Assembly (NCBI GenBank): GCA_963678705.1
Contig: OY783207.1
Location: forward strand, 9,424,001-9,488,000
DNA from: Panorpa germanica
Taxonomy: Eukaryota > Arthropoda > Insecta > Mecoptera > Panorpidae
Length of the DNA: 64,000 bases
Direction: 5' to 3'
Shown: positions 36,167 through 47,845 of the stretch, piece after piece
How the letters are laid out: each line of letters begins with the position of its first letter
How positions within the stretch are numbered: position 1 is the stretch's first letter
Position numbers and translations under genes: made by a program
Notes under the pieces: generated by a model
Told to the model about the DNA's origin: nothing
The model's input: only the letters and a program-made list of their open reading frames with translations
Databases searched by the model: none

Positions 36167-37789
36167 AGTTTCAGGTCTTTAAATTTTTCTTGTTTTTTGG
36201 TACTTGCGTAAGTCCTCCAAAAGGTTAAGCTAACCTTATCCTCGACTGGTGGGGCGGCACTAATCTTTTCACAGATCATATTATTTTATCGCATCTACAT
36301 GAAATTTATCTCGGATCGGCCCTGATCGGTGTAATACTTAAAAAAGTAGATCGATCTCTGAGCTAGAATGATGAATCTACTTTTAATATACGAAATGACA
36401 ATACGAGAAAGTAATCTATAAAACATACCGGTATAAATCGTGTTAACACTTTTTTTGGCTCAATTAATACCAATATTTTTTGCCCTATGGACCATAAAAG
36501 TATCTTTGCATGTCCATGTCCATTGCAGACGGCCAGTCAACTCAAATTATGATTTATATATAAAACTTTCGTTCCCATTCTTCAAATAGATCTTAAAATA
36601 TGGCGATAAAAGTTAATTTTTTTATGTAAACCTAAATAAATAAAGAGCCGTTATAACCGTTTGTTCTTTTTGAGTTTTTGCCGGCTGCAGACCTTTAAAA
36701 CAATTACGGCTAACGGATTTTTGAATATAAATTACTTTGATTGAGAATGACAGAAGTATTTTAATATTTTATAATTATTATCATTAGACTACATTAGTAT
36801 CGACTAATAAAATTAGAAAAAAGTTAATCTATTATAAAGAAATCTAATAAATTAATAGAATATTATATTAATAGTTCAGTATTTTTATTTTAGTTTATAT
36901 TTCCGATACTTAGTCCTATCACAATTGATAACATACCTTTGTTGGCAGTTTTTATGGCGGTATATGAACATATAATGATCAAATTCTGCTAATATTGTAG
37001 TATTTTTAGTGCCAGTACTTTGACAGATAGTCACTGTTTGTAGGTTATAATTTAAAAATGGTATTTAAGCATATAGGTATTTAGAAAATATAGAGTGTAT
37101 AAAAAATAAAAACAGTAGCTATAATATACTTAATTCGGCTCTGATCATATGTCAACCTTTTAAAATATTGCCAATTTTATCATAACACGATGCTGGTGCA
37201 TCTTTTATTATCCCACCTTAAACAATTTTTAATCATGAACATGTATTTACAAAACAAAATTCCTTATCTTTATTTTATTATTATTTAAATCTTAAACGAT
37301 TTGTAAATATTTTTGTGAAATTTATTTACATAATTCAGTCACAGTAGTGTCATCTGTCTCTGTTTGCTTGAACTTGCGTAATTTGCTTAAGGCATCTCCA
37401 GGAGGCCCAAGCCCAAGCACGGGGTCACTCTACAGACTCTACACTCTCATTCATCTGGTTGCTGGTGCTGATGCTGACTGCTACTCGTACGTTTGTTACT
37501 TCCTACTCTTAAGTGTTGCCCATATATACAAGAAATCTGGTTTATTCATTATTCAAGTACCTTCCCCACAATGAAAGTCAATGATCTTTAATACCAAAAC
37601 AAATGCCACTGCGAATGTGAATGCGAGGAGAAGAGACGGACTGGATTCCACTACCATATGTCACCCAATACTTTGTAAAACTATTACAGGGTCGTGGATA
37701 CGTTGTGCACAGTGGCGTAGCTTGCCTTAGAGGGGCCCTGTATTGGCCCCTATTAAAATAACTAAAAACGTGAGTTTTGTACACTCCAA
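36167..37789. other. AT-rich intergenic DNA, nothing recognised
   Basis: A GC-richer patch at 37,370-37,480 contains an open frame of 75 codons without a recognisable domain. No splice-linked partner exon was found. Confidence 0.4.
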
Positions 37790-38038
37790 ATATCAACTGT
37801 GTTGGCCGTTATCCCTACAGCAACATCTATGGCGTTCATGAGTATATGTTTTCACTGAACAGTCACAGACGAGCTTTGTACCAACTAAAGAAATATAATT
37901 TTGTTACATATTTAATATTTATGATATCTTAATAGAATATTAATATTTATTATATTTAGACAGCTGTCACTTTCGACGCATGTGCATAGAGAACAAATTG
38001 GAACATATACCTTTCTCTCTCGCACTCATTTTGGACAC
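37790..38038 (-). mobile_element. Long-TIR element G, half copy
   Basis: Inverted relative to the left half of 35,723-36,166, ending in the terminal 'CATTTTGGACAC'. Shares the 'GAGCTTTGTACCAACTAAAG' block. Confidence 0.7.
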
Positions 38039-39346
38039 ACTTTTAATCTATAGGAAATATAGGCTATATTCACTCTCCATATACAGAGCTATTGGTTTTG
38101 CTTAGACTTTTAAAAATGACATAAATTCTTTTATTCATGTTTAAAAATTCAAAATGTTAAAGTGGCTGATGTTCTTTTTCTAACATAGTTGAACCGCCCT
38201 CTATACAATACAATTGGTGAAACTGAAAGAACATTAAATATTTTGATTTTGTTGAAAAACATTTAGTTCCCATGTATTTAAAAAAAGGAAAATTTCAAAA
38301 ACTAAAAATGACTAATTAAAAAAACTTAGTTCAGTATTTAACAATAAATAAATTCTTTATTTAAAAAAGAATATATGAAATGTTGTACTATTAGAAACAT
38401 GAATTCTCAAGGGATTGTTGAAAACATTAAGAAAATAATACAAATGCTGAGAACAGAAAATCACCACACTGACACCACTTTCTCTGCACTTTAGGGGGTC
38501 TCTCTGACTCCTGTAATAGCCTCTGAACAACACAGCCTTATTTAGAAACATTTAGAAAGAAAGGCGTGTCGGATCACCCCTACTTTCGTCATTAAATCAA
38601 CAATGTTATGTTTGACCGAAAATAATAAAAACCGTCATAAAAATCTATCCCTCTAATAAAAAGAATTAAAAACACAATCAGTATTCTAGAAAGATTATTA
38701 ATCGCAACATAAAGAATAACTTTCTTTCGCAAGATTTAATCTCCAAGGAAATCTAACCTAAAAATAGCTAGAAGAAATGTCAAATATTATAAAGGTATTT
38801 TAATAACTACGCTTATTTAGGAGTTGGTCGAATGTTGAACCGTTATTTAAAAAGAATGACATTTTTAATATCTCATAAAAATGTGGCCTAGTAAACCCAA
38901 CACTTCAATCTAACTATAAATTTACATTTTTACATCTTCATTTTTTGTATCTTTTTACAGATAAAATCAAACATTTTTTTTAATTTATGCGAAAAGGATA
39001 TCGTCCAAAAATAGAAATGGATGTGTGTGTAAATAGATTTTTATTATTTTGGACATTTTATTACTACAAAATATAGAAGTAGCATTGTGGTTGCTAATAA
39101 ATAACTATCCTTTTACCTTTTTAACATCATACTTACGTTTGAATTTCTTTAACTCGGCACACTTGACATTTCTTATTATCACACTACAATAAATAATGCC
39201 AAATGTATTTTAATTGTTAGACATAGTTGTATTCTGACATTCCCAAAGAGGACCACCATCATATCACAATTGTTAAATTAAAAGGTGTTAAAAGAGTTGC
39301 AGTTTATAGGCGCTGGATGACTAAAGTATTTACATCATTAGAAAGA
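38039..39346. other. AT-rich intergenic DNA, nothing recognised
   Basis: The first 60 bases resemble the neighbourhood of the G fragment at 58.9 kb (shared 'TATAGGAAA' and 'ACTCTCCATATA'), so element G may extend further than its arms. The rest is featureless. Confidence 0.4.
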
Positions 39347-39979
39347 ATGGGCTTGTGTCCTCATTTTTTAGTGGTCGATATTTCAATTGTTGATTGAAAT
39401 TGATGTTAATAAATGTGTATTGGCGTGTCTATTTTACTAAATATCTAAATATTGACGGAGATATAGCAATTAAAAATTTGAATTGTAGTTTTAGCGCTAG
39501 AAATGATCGGCCATATTTGTATGACGTGAAATGCATTTTAACGTCAGTTATTTGTTGAGTAGGTCAGTGCAGTGGTAATGTTCTGTAGCTGTTGGTAATC
39601 AAATAACCAAGTCAAGTCAAAGAATAATATGTTTTTATTTTATTTAACCCTGCTAAGGCAGACATAATATTAAAATTTGATTGTTCCTTGAAAAAGCTGT
39701 AAATAGTATTTTTTTGATATATAAATACATATAGCAGAGATTTATGATCTGTTAGGTTGGTAACCTTACACAAGGATTGTGATGTCACATGCACTTGGAA
39801 TGTGTGCAACGTTGAATCCCTTGAATAACTAAAGAGACAAAATGACTTTTTTAATTGTTAATATCTCTGAACATATAAGGAGTTATTAAAAAATAATTGA
39901 ACATTTGAGGTTCTAGTAATCGACTTTATCAATATATAGCACACTTATATAGAAATTAAGATATAGGTCACAAGCCCAT
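39347..39979 (+). mobile_element. MITE A, full-length copy (copy 3)
   Basis: A 633-bp copy with both ends preserved (ATGGGCTTGTGTCC at left, CACAAGCCCAT at right). It is the best reference sequence for the family in this window. No coding capacity. Confidence 0.85.
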
Positions 39980-40522
39980 TCAATCTCTTCACTTAGATTA
40001 TACAACTTTAAGTTGGATCAAAATTAGGTTTGAGTGGCGTCCTTGCTGTAACTAATCTATATTATGCCTGCAACATAAAACGGAAATCAAATTACGAATA
40101 AACCTTCTTTCCTTATCAGCTACCTATGTTATTATTTTTATAAAAATATAATCATATGTTAGAGTCTGAGGTTATTTTATATATTATAGTGCTAATAAGT
40201 TATCTTGATTAATGCATTCAAGTATAATACGAATAAAATCACAAATGTGGTTGAAGAGTTGCATATAAAATAGGCGAAACACATCCTACTCCTAAAGTAC
40301 ATACAGATCTTCTAAAAAATTTATAAATTACTTGTTGCTTGTAATTTATTATTACATAGTTGGAGGCTACGCAGCATATATGTTGTTCCTTTCTAAAAGG
40401 TCCTGCTTATATATTTTCACGTTTTTGTTCTATATTCTATATTCCTAAGCATTGCTTTTTAAGCGACATGAAATTAATGAATTAAGCGAAATGAAAAGAC
40501 AAAATAAAATTTTCGTACAACT
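39980..40522. other. Intergenic DNA downstream of LAP1
   Basis: AT-rich 3' flank of LAP1; nothing recognised. Confidence 0.4.
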
Positions 40523-40528
40523 TTTATT
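40523..40528 (-). terminator. Candidate poly(A) signal of LAP1
   Basis: AATAAA on the minus strand about 220 bp past the LAP1 stop codon. It is one of few exact matches downstream; AT richness makes chance matches likely. Confidence 0.35.
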
Positions 40529-40746
40529 ATAAGTACATATAATCACATATCGGTCATGAACTTCTTAAATAAAATTAAGTACATTTCCAGTAAAACATTA
40601 GCAGTGAAAAATGCATTAAAAAATAGTTGTGTCAGTATCCACCATAATTTTAAAACTTTACATTTACTAAAACAAAAGTATTTAGTACAAGAACTGGAAA
40701 AATGCAATCAGATATATTGTAATTTAAAAATATTTAAATTAATATT

Positions 40747-43700
40747 TCAAGATAATAATAATGCTTGGGTAAGTGCAGCAATTGGGCTACCACTTGGGTT
40801 AAATGGAATATCTCCTGCGCTTCCAGCGATGTCTAAGTGTGAATACTTCAGAGGTTTGCTGGAGGTTAGTCCATGTTTATCCAACCCTGATGCAAGAATC
40901 AAGAAAGCACCGGGAGTCTGAAAAAGAAACGTCATTAATTCAAGAACGTCGCACGAAACTATTCAATGATTTTATCGTTTTAATTAAATACCTGATGACC
41001 ACGAGGAGTTTGGCTTGAAGGCTTGTTGTTAGCTTGAAGGATATCTTCACCAGGACCTTCGCTTCTGTGAGCTGCAAAATCTTCTCGTCTTAACGTACTC
41101 AGCTCAAATGGATCACCTAATCAATAAACATTAATTAAAATCAGAAATAGTATAATTGAGTACTAATAAAATTTGAATTTACCAATAGCTTCAGCATAAG
41201 ACTGCAGATTGAGCCCGTGATTTTCTTGTCTAGCTAAAACGTTGTCTAATACAATAGAGTAGCCAAGACCAGCAGCTAGTACTGCGTGTCCAGTCAATGT
41301 AGCCACAGTGAAAAGATGAGGATTAGGAGCATTCAATGCGTCTTCTTTCAACTAAATGTAAATAAAAATATAATGCTTTTAATATCTTAGGATGTATATT
41401 ATTATATAACATCATATTTTTTTCTTACCTTGCATAAAACATCAGCCATTACCATGCGACCCTCTGCATCAGTGTTACCTATACGCACCCTTAAACCAGC
41501 CCTTGATGTTATAATTTCATCAGAGACATAACAATTCTCACCAACGCTATTGCGGGCCACTGCCAATGCACCTACCACATGAATTCCTGCAGGTTGCAAT
41601 AATGCACACACCTGTGAAAATGTTAGTCAAAATTAATATAAAAACAAAATTCTAATTTTCTAATTAAAATAAATGTGTACCTGCATAAATCCTGCTACAG
41701 CGGCTGTTCCACATTTGTCACGTGACATACCAGCCATATGACCTCCAGCTTTGATGTCAGCACCGCCGGTGTCATAAGTAATTCCTTTACCTACTAGGTA
41801 GACGGTTTTCTTTATTTCACCTTCTGGTTTATATTCTAGGTAGATGATCCTTCCTAAAAGTTAATATAAAATTGATTCAATAATGCAATCTCCAAAACGA
41901 TACTTAAAAGAGGGTATAAGAGCAGTATAAATATATAATACGATAATGACTTTTATCTTATTCGTTCCTATATACATTATAGAAAAATAAGTGAGTCGGT
42001 GCTTTTTAGTTATATCAGCAGTTTATACCCCACAACTTGTTATGCTTGTGTATGAGTCGCCGCCGAACTCTCGTAATTTGAATGGACTTCTGTCCTCATC
42101 TTTTAGTGGTAGATTTTTCAATTGGTGATTGAAATTGATGTTAATAAATGTGTATTGGTGTGTCTAATTTATTAAATATATAAATATTGACGGAGATATA
42201 GCAATTAAAAATTTGAATTATAGTTTTAGCGCTAGAAATGGTCGGCCATATTTGTATGAAGAGAAATGCTTTTTAACGTCAGTTATTTGTTGAGTAGGTC
42301 AGTGCTGTGGTAATGTTTTGCAGCTGTTGGTAGTCGAAATATCAAGTCAAAGAATAATAAGTTTTTATTTTATTTAACCCTTCTAAGGCAGACATAATAT
42401 TGGAATTTTATTGTTCATTGAAATAGCTCTAAATAATATTTGATAAGGTTGGTAACCTTACACAAGGATTGTGATGTCACATGCACTTGGAATGTGTACA
42501 ACATTTGAGGTTTTAGTAACCCACTTTATCAATATAGAGTACACTTTTATAGAAATTAAGACATAGGACACAAGCCCATTGTTTTTATTTTTACCTCGAT
42601 GTCTTTCGATAACACTCGCTGCACGATTTACTGCAGCAAAAAGGGGGTATTCCTTTGCAAAGATATTTTCGTCTTGAATACTAGTGACGGTCACGGGTGA
42701 ATTTTTGAATAATTCCTTAACATATTGCTCTATTCTAGGAGGCGCCATTCTCTCTGGGTCTCCACCACCTAAGAAAATTATAAATATAAATTCGAATTTA
42801 ATTGTAAAAATAATTGGTAATAAGGTTTAGTGTACTTTACCAATATCACGAGCCACGAATCGTCCAGATTCTATGATCTGTGCTATTCTAATGGTGTCGT
42901 TAAGATTAATGCGGGTGCTCTCGGTGTAAACACCAAGTTTTGCGATTTTCTTCTTGTTAGCAGGGACATCTTCTCTGTATTGAATTGGCTGAAAGAATAA
43001 TTAGTTTAAGAAGTTACCATATACCCTGATTGCAATATGAAAGAAGATTATGCTTTGAATCTAAATGAACAAAGTTTCTGTTAATTTTAATTACTTTCTT
43101 ACCACATATAACTCAGCCAGAGCTCCTAACAAAGTAACCAGTTCTGAATTAGCGAATTTTGTTGAAGAAGGTAACACTAGAAGTGGTGCAACGGATCCTG
43201 CTTTCAAGGCTCTAGAAACAGCTTTTGCAGCAGATTCTGCATAACTTCTGACATCGTCATAGTCATCAAGCTTAGTTGGTGAGTAGACTATACGACCGCC
43301 AGCAACGGAAGCTGATTCTATCAGTGTCACCTAGATAATCAAATAAACAGATGATTTTATCATTATTTTACTATTTACGATTTTACTATTATGTAATACT
43401 ATTAAATACTAACAATACTATAATATTATTATAACTGATCCTTAGTGATAAATTTTTAAAGAAAAGATGGTTTAGAAATGAGTCCCGCAAAATTGTATCA
43501 GCTATAGTCAGAATCAAAAGTAATCATTGCAAAACTCCAGCTCACTTATACAAAATTAATATTAAATCCGACGATAGATGTCAATGTGGTGAAGAAGGAA
43601 CTTTGGATCATATTATATTTGAATGCATAAATTATAGTTTAGAAAGATCAAAATTCAATAGTGAAATATTAGATGCGATTAAAACTTTTCCTGTTAATAC

Positions 43701-46700
43701 TAAATTTTTGTTAAGTGACTCAAAATTAATTAGTGAATTATTTAAATATTTAGAAATTTGTAAAATAGAATTATAAATTGTGAAATATGTATAAAAATGT
43801 TTGCTGGTGGCTATGACGAATAAAAGTCAAGTCAAATAAATAAATAAAAAAAAAATAATAAGAATAATATGTAAACAATTACAAAAATCAATTATAAAAA
43901 AGGGTAATGAGTTTGATATGGTATGAAATTATAACTTACTTCAGAATCAAAAGCTTTATCCAGTGTGCTCTTGGAGTTTAATAGACCACGTACAGTTTCT
44001 GGAGCGTCGGCAGATTTTCCGACAAGTAGGACACTATCCCATCCTACTGCGTTAAGACCTTCAGCGCGTTGTAGCGAGCAAGGCACGTAAACCAAATCAA
44101 CTTGATCACTGCAAAGAAAAAACAAATTTGTAATTACTTAAAATAAATTCTAAAAAGTATAGAGAACATAAGAAGGTAATAATTACTCAACTCGACGAAA
44201 AATTAAAAATAGAAAGCATAAGAATAATAAATTCTATAAATAGCTGTTTGAATTGTACACACGTGTGTGTTGTTATATGAGAAAACATAGTTAAGTTTTG
44301 ATTATGATAACAAATCGGAAGTGTAACTACCAAAATAATATTATTACCAACCTAAAACAACAATCTAACCTTGATAAATATTAAATACCAAAATTCATAT
44401 CCTGTTTTTGTTTGATGTAAAGCTTGTTAATAAATGAAACAATTTTACAACCATGTTTGTAGCGACACAATTTTTCACTTACTTAACAAACCAATAGTTT
44501 AAATTAGTAATTGTCGGTCTATTTTCGAAACTACTGTCACCTCCGACAACCTCGTATTATGTTGGCAGTTTTTGTAGTGTCGAGGTCTCGGATTTAGTTT
44601 GTCTTGAGTAACTATCTTCCGTAGAGAATTTTTATCATGTAGACAAATATGTGATATGATGACAATAATACCGCTACTCAATAAAAGTACATATGATTAA
44701 TTTGTAATGTGGAAAAATAGAACTAGTCCGAAACTAAAACGGGAGATCATTAATAGATGATGTTGCCACAGTTGCGTTTAATTTTTTATAGAATCACAAA
44801 TAGTACAAAAATAGAAGCAGGGCTCTAATTAAAAATAATTTCTAACTTCTTTTCAGTGTTGCATTTCTTTCCATTAGAATCATCCTGCACTTGTGAAAAA
44901 CTTACTACCTTCTGACATAAATTCATTTTTCCAAACGTCTGCAGAAGGATTTTCCATTTCCGATTCATGGAGTTCAATAATCTAGGAAATCGAATATTAC
45001 CTTAAATTTTCTATTTATTTATTTATTGCTTAACGCCGTTTTATTTCTGCTTTAGCGAATGGGCTTGTGTTCTCATTTTTTAGTGGACGATTTTTCAATT
45101 GTTGATTGAAATTGATGTTAATAAATGTGTATTGGCGTGTCTATTTTATTAAATATCTAAATGTTGACGGAGATATAGCAATTAAAAATTTGAATTGTAG
45201 TTTTAGCGCTAGAAATTGTCGGCCATATTTGTATGACGTGAAATGCATTTTAACAAGGTAAAAAATTACATATGTAAATGGCATAATCAGCAAATTTTTG
45301 AATGATTATTATGGAAAATAATATTACTTTGTACATTACAAATATACTAAGTATATATAACACTAAAAGTGTAGTCAATTTCAATTAAAATGATAAAACA
45401 CATACACACAACTATTATATGAGCAATTGAATTGAGTTCGACTTGTTATCTACAAATCTGACAATTAAATTGAGTATGTTATTATTACTCCCTAGTATAT
45501 TATGAAACATTTAGAACCATATTTTATCTTTAATGATAATCTAATCGAAGTGAGGTTATGTTATTTTGTTGCTAGCAACAACTTCAGACAAATATCGCAA
45601 TATTTGAAATTACGTAACACTGTGATTCTCTCATTCCATAAATGTTGCACTTAAATGTAAGTCTTGTCCTCATGAAAGTCATTGGAGTCAACGTATTCTT
45701 TGTACAAGGTGGTTTTGAAGAGGGGAATGGTCTGATAGGCAACTTGCCGTTGTGTCGGAAAATCGAATGCTACTCATAATCGGGCTAGTAACTATGAAAC
45801 TATAATTCAAAATAATATATTCAGTCTCTTAATTCAACCAAAGTGCAAAGTAAATTTGAGTGTAGATATGCCTAGATGCATTGCCTCCAATTAAAACATA
45901 GTCACGAGTCGTACGTGTATTGTTATACAATAAATTCTACAATGACAGATTCACTGTACTTATACAAGTAATAGATCAAATTACATATTGCTATCAATTA
46001 TGATAGAGCCTGTCGGACATCTGTTAACATCAATCATAATTGACACGTGTCGTTTCGTATTTATAAATATTTTAATAAAATTAATTGTTATGAAGGGCAT
46101 ATTAAAATCGAACATCTAACTAAATTAATTCATAATTATTTTTACTGTCACTACCAACTACATTTACGTAACATCTTCAGATTATAGTGAAACTTCTTTA
46201 CACACAACTTTATTAATTGTTAAATGAAAAAAAACTTGATTTATATAAAATAATTATTTGAAAGAACAAAAAGAAAAATCACTTCGAAAAATTGTATTTA
46301 AAGCTATGAAGAAGAATGAATAGCAAAAGATATTTTCTATTTTTTCAAACAATGAACCAATACCTCTAAAAACTATTATATAGAAGCTTCTGTAGAAATA
46401 GACCGATGTCAATTGTAATAAATACAAAATACACTGATTTAAGTCAACATTTTTTACGTGAGAGAATTTTATTGCAGAAATAAACCGACGAGAAGCAATT
46501 ACGTCATATAACACTGATGGTATTATTTTAATTTTTAATTATGCTAATTTTTATCAAAATAGAATAAATTAGTTTCTGTGGAAATGTTTATTTATCAGTG
46601 TAGATTCATATAGGTCAAAGGCTATTGCAGTGCATGCAGAGTAGAGACAATGCAAACAGTATAAGGAAAAATATGTCAGATCTTATAGTAGAAACATAAA

Positions 46701-46987
46701 GGAAATTTAATAATTCTTAATATCACATGCTTATATTGAGACGTATACTTTAAAAACCAATGTATAACACGAATAATAAAATATATAATTAAAAATGTGT
46801 AAATAATTAGAATTACAAAATCCTTTCAACAGTAGAGTGAACACGTAGCAAAAACTGTATATAATTATATTTAAAATAATGTTTATTTATTGGCATAATA
46901 TTCCAACGAAAAACAAACATGAAAAAATAAACACAAACTTATAATGTGTGAAGGAAAAATATAAATTTAAACTTACCCACTAGACAT
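40747..46987 (-). CDS. LAP1: M17 leucyl aminopeptidase, W07G4.4-like
   Basis: A predicted cytosolic metallo-aminopeptidase that removes N-terminal residues from peptides using two metal ions. I assembled ten coding exons, in reading order: 46,987-46,977; 44,108-43,940; 43,330-43,103; 42,988-42,841; 42,768-42,595; 41,853-41,681; 41,611-41,429; 41,351-41,183; 41,116-40,992; 40,917-40,747. All use GT-AG and join in frame to give 516 aa. The start (MSSG) comes from an 11-nt first exon with a strong donor, GTAAGT. Metal ligands of M17 are K266, D271, D289, D349 and E351; catalytic residues are K278 and R353; the family signature NTDAEGR is intact. The N-terminal 180 residues form the more variable macro-like domain. 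Intron 1 is 2.9 kb; introns 1, 2 and 5 carry transposon inserts. It resembles the insect group named after worm W07G4.4 more than classic LAP3. The 5' exon is inferred and would need a transcript. Confidence 0.9.
42082..42579 (+). mobile_element. MITE A inside LAP1 intron 5 (copy 4)
   Basis: A 498-bp copy with both termini recognisable (ATGGACTTCTGTCC and CACAAGCCCAT) but internal deletions. Its right end lies only about 15 bp from the exon 5 splice donor of LAP1. LAP3 carries a relative at the same intron position. Confidence 0.85.
43440..43850 (+). mobile_element. Non-LTR retrotransposon tail in LAP1 intron 2
   Basis: An open stretch antisense to LAP1 reads [19 protein letters not shown], then [16 protein letters not shown] (a CCHC knuckle), and ends ICKIEL-stop at 43,777, followed by a tail of A-rich TAAA units. 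This is the C-terminus of an ORF2, of a different family from the 22.5-kb element. The 5' part is missing, as is usual for LINE insertions. Confidence 0.8.
45058..45256 (+). mobile_element. MITE A fragment in LAP1 intron 1 (copy 5)
   Basis: Left-end 200 bp only, starting ATGGGCTTGTGTTCTC and stopping after 'GTGAAATGCATTTTAAC'. The right end is absent. Confidence 0.75.
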
Positions 46988-47845
46988 GATGAAAGCACAG
47001 TATGAACAATGAAAACTTTACACTAACAATGAATTGGCAGTCGGCAAGTCAGCTGTATATATTGTGATCCAGTAATTAAATAAAATAACTCATTATCTGC
47101 TATCTGTCATAGTAAACAAGAAAAGTACTGTTTATTATGATAAAATAAATTACAATTTAAATACATGTAGTGGTTTAGTATTTGTTATAACTGATAGAAA
47201 TAGATTTACATTATAATTTACATAAATTAGTTTTGATTATTTTTAAAATCTGTTAGACATTATTTTGTTTTTCTTTTTCAATAAAAAATAATTGTCACCT
47301 GAACGCTACAGACTCACACATATTGTATAAAGTATAAACTGGTGGTACCACGATGAATATGAGATGAAATCAATAATTTTTGATATTTTAAAAATAAATT
47401 AAATGTCTAGACTTTTAAATTTTATATCTGCATTCATATATAGTTATAATTAATGTGTTTCAAAGTTTGTGTACATATTTAAATTAGATAAAATTATGTT
47501 TCATCTTATATTATGGTGATGTTATTTAGGTTGCATATGTATCAGGGTAACAACCAAACGTAAAACACAATAATTTAAAAATTGCATCCGTTTTTAAATA
47601 CAGTAGAGATTTCTATAGCTTTTTTATTAATTCGACTAAGGCCATTCCATTTGTACATATTTTTAAAGTCTACTATGATTCCAATTCCGTAAATACCACA
47701 TCTAGTAGTTATTCCAAAAGCCTGATAATAATGATGAAAAATACTTCAAGTTAATTTAAAAAAAATAGTAAATTAAATTTCGTGTATTTAAAATTCTATG
47801 TAGTATCTGTTAACATTAAATTTGGTAGACTTAAAATGAATTAGG
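46988..47845. promoter_or_regulatory. Divergent upstream region of LAP1 and LAP2
   Basis: These 858 bp separate the inferred start codons of two oppositely oriented LAP genes. It is AT-rich with no repeat family recognised and must hold both 5' UTRs and promoters. I see no convincing TATA plus initiator pair that stands out from the AT background, so no element is assigned. Confidence 0.4.

Noticed and set aside
40556-40921. 121-codon plus-strand frame at the end of LAP1
   Set aside because: Its second half is the antisense of LAP1 exon 10, whose reading (TPGAFLILASGLDKHG and onward) is clearly M17.
42458-42748. 96-codon minus frame covering part of LAP1 exon 5
   Set aside because: It reads through the splice donor into the MITE; the true exon ends at 42,595.
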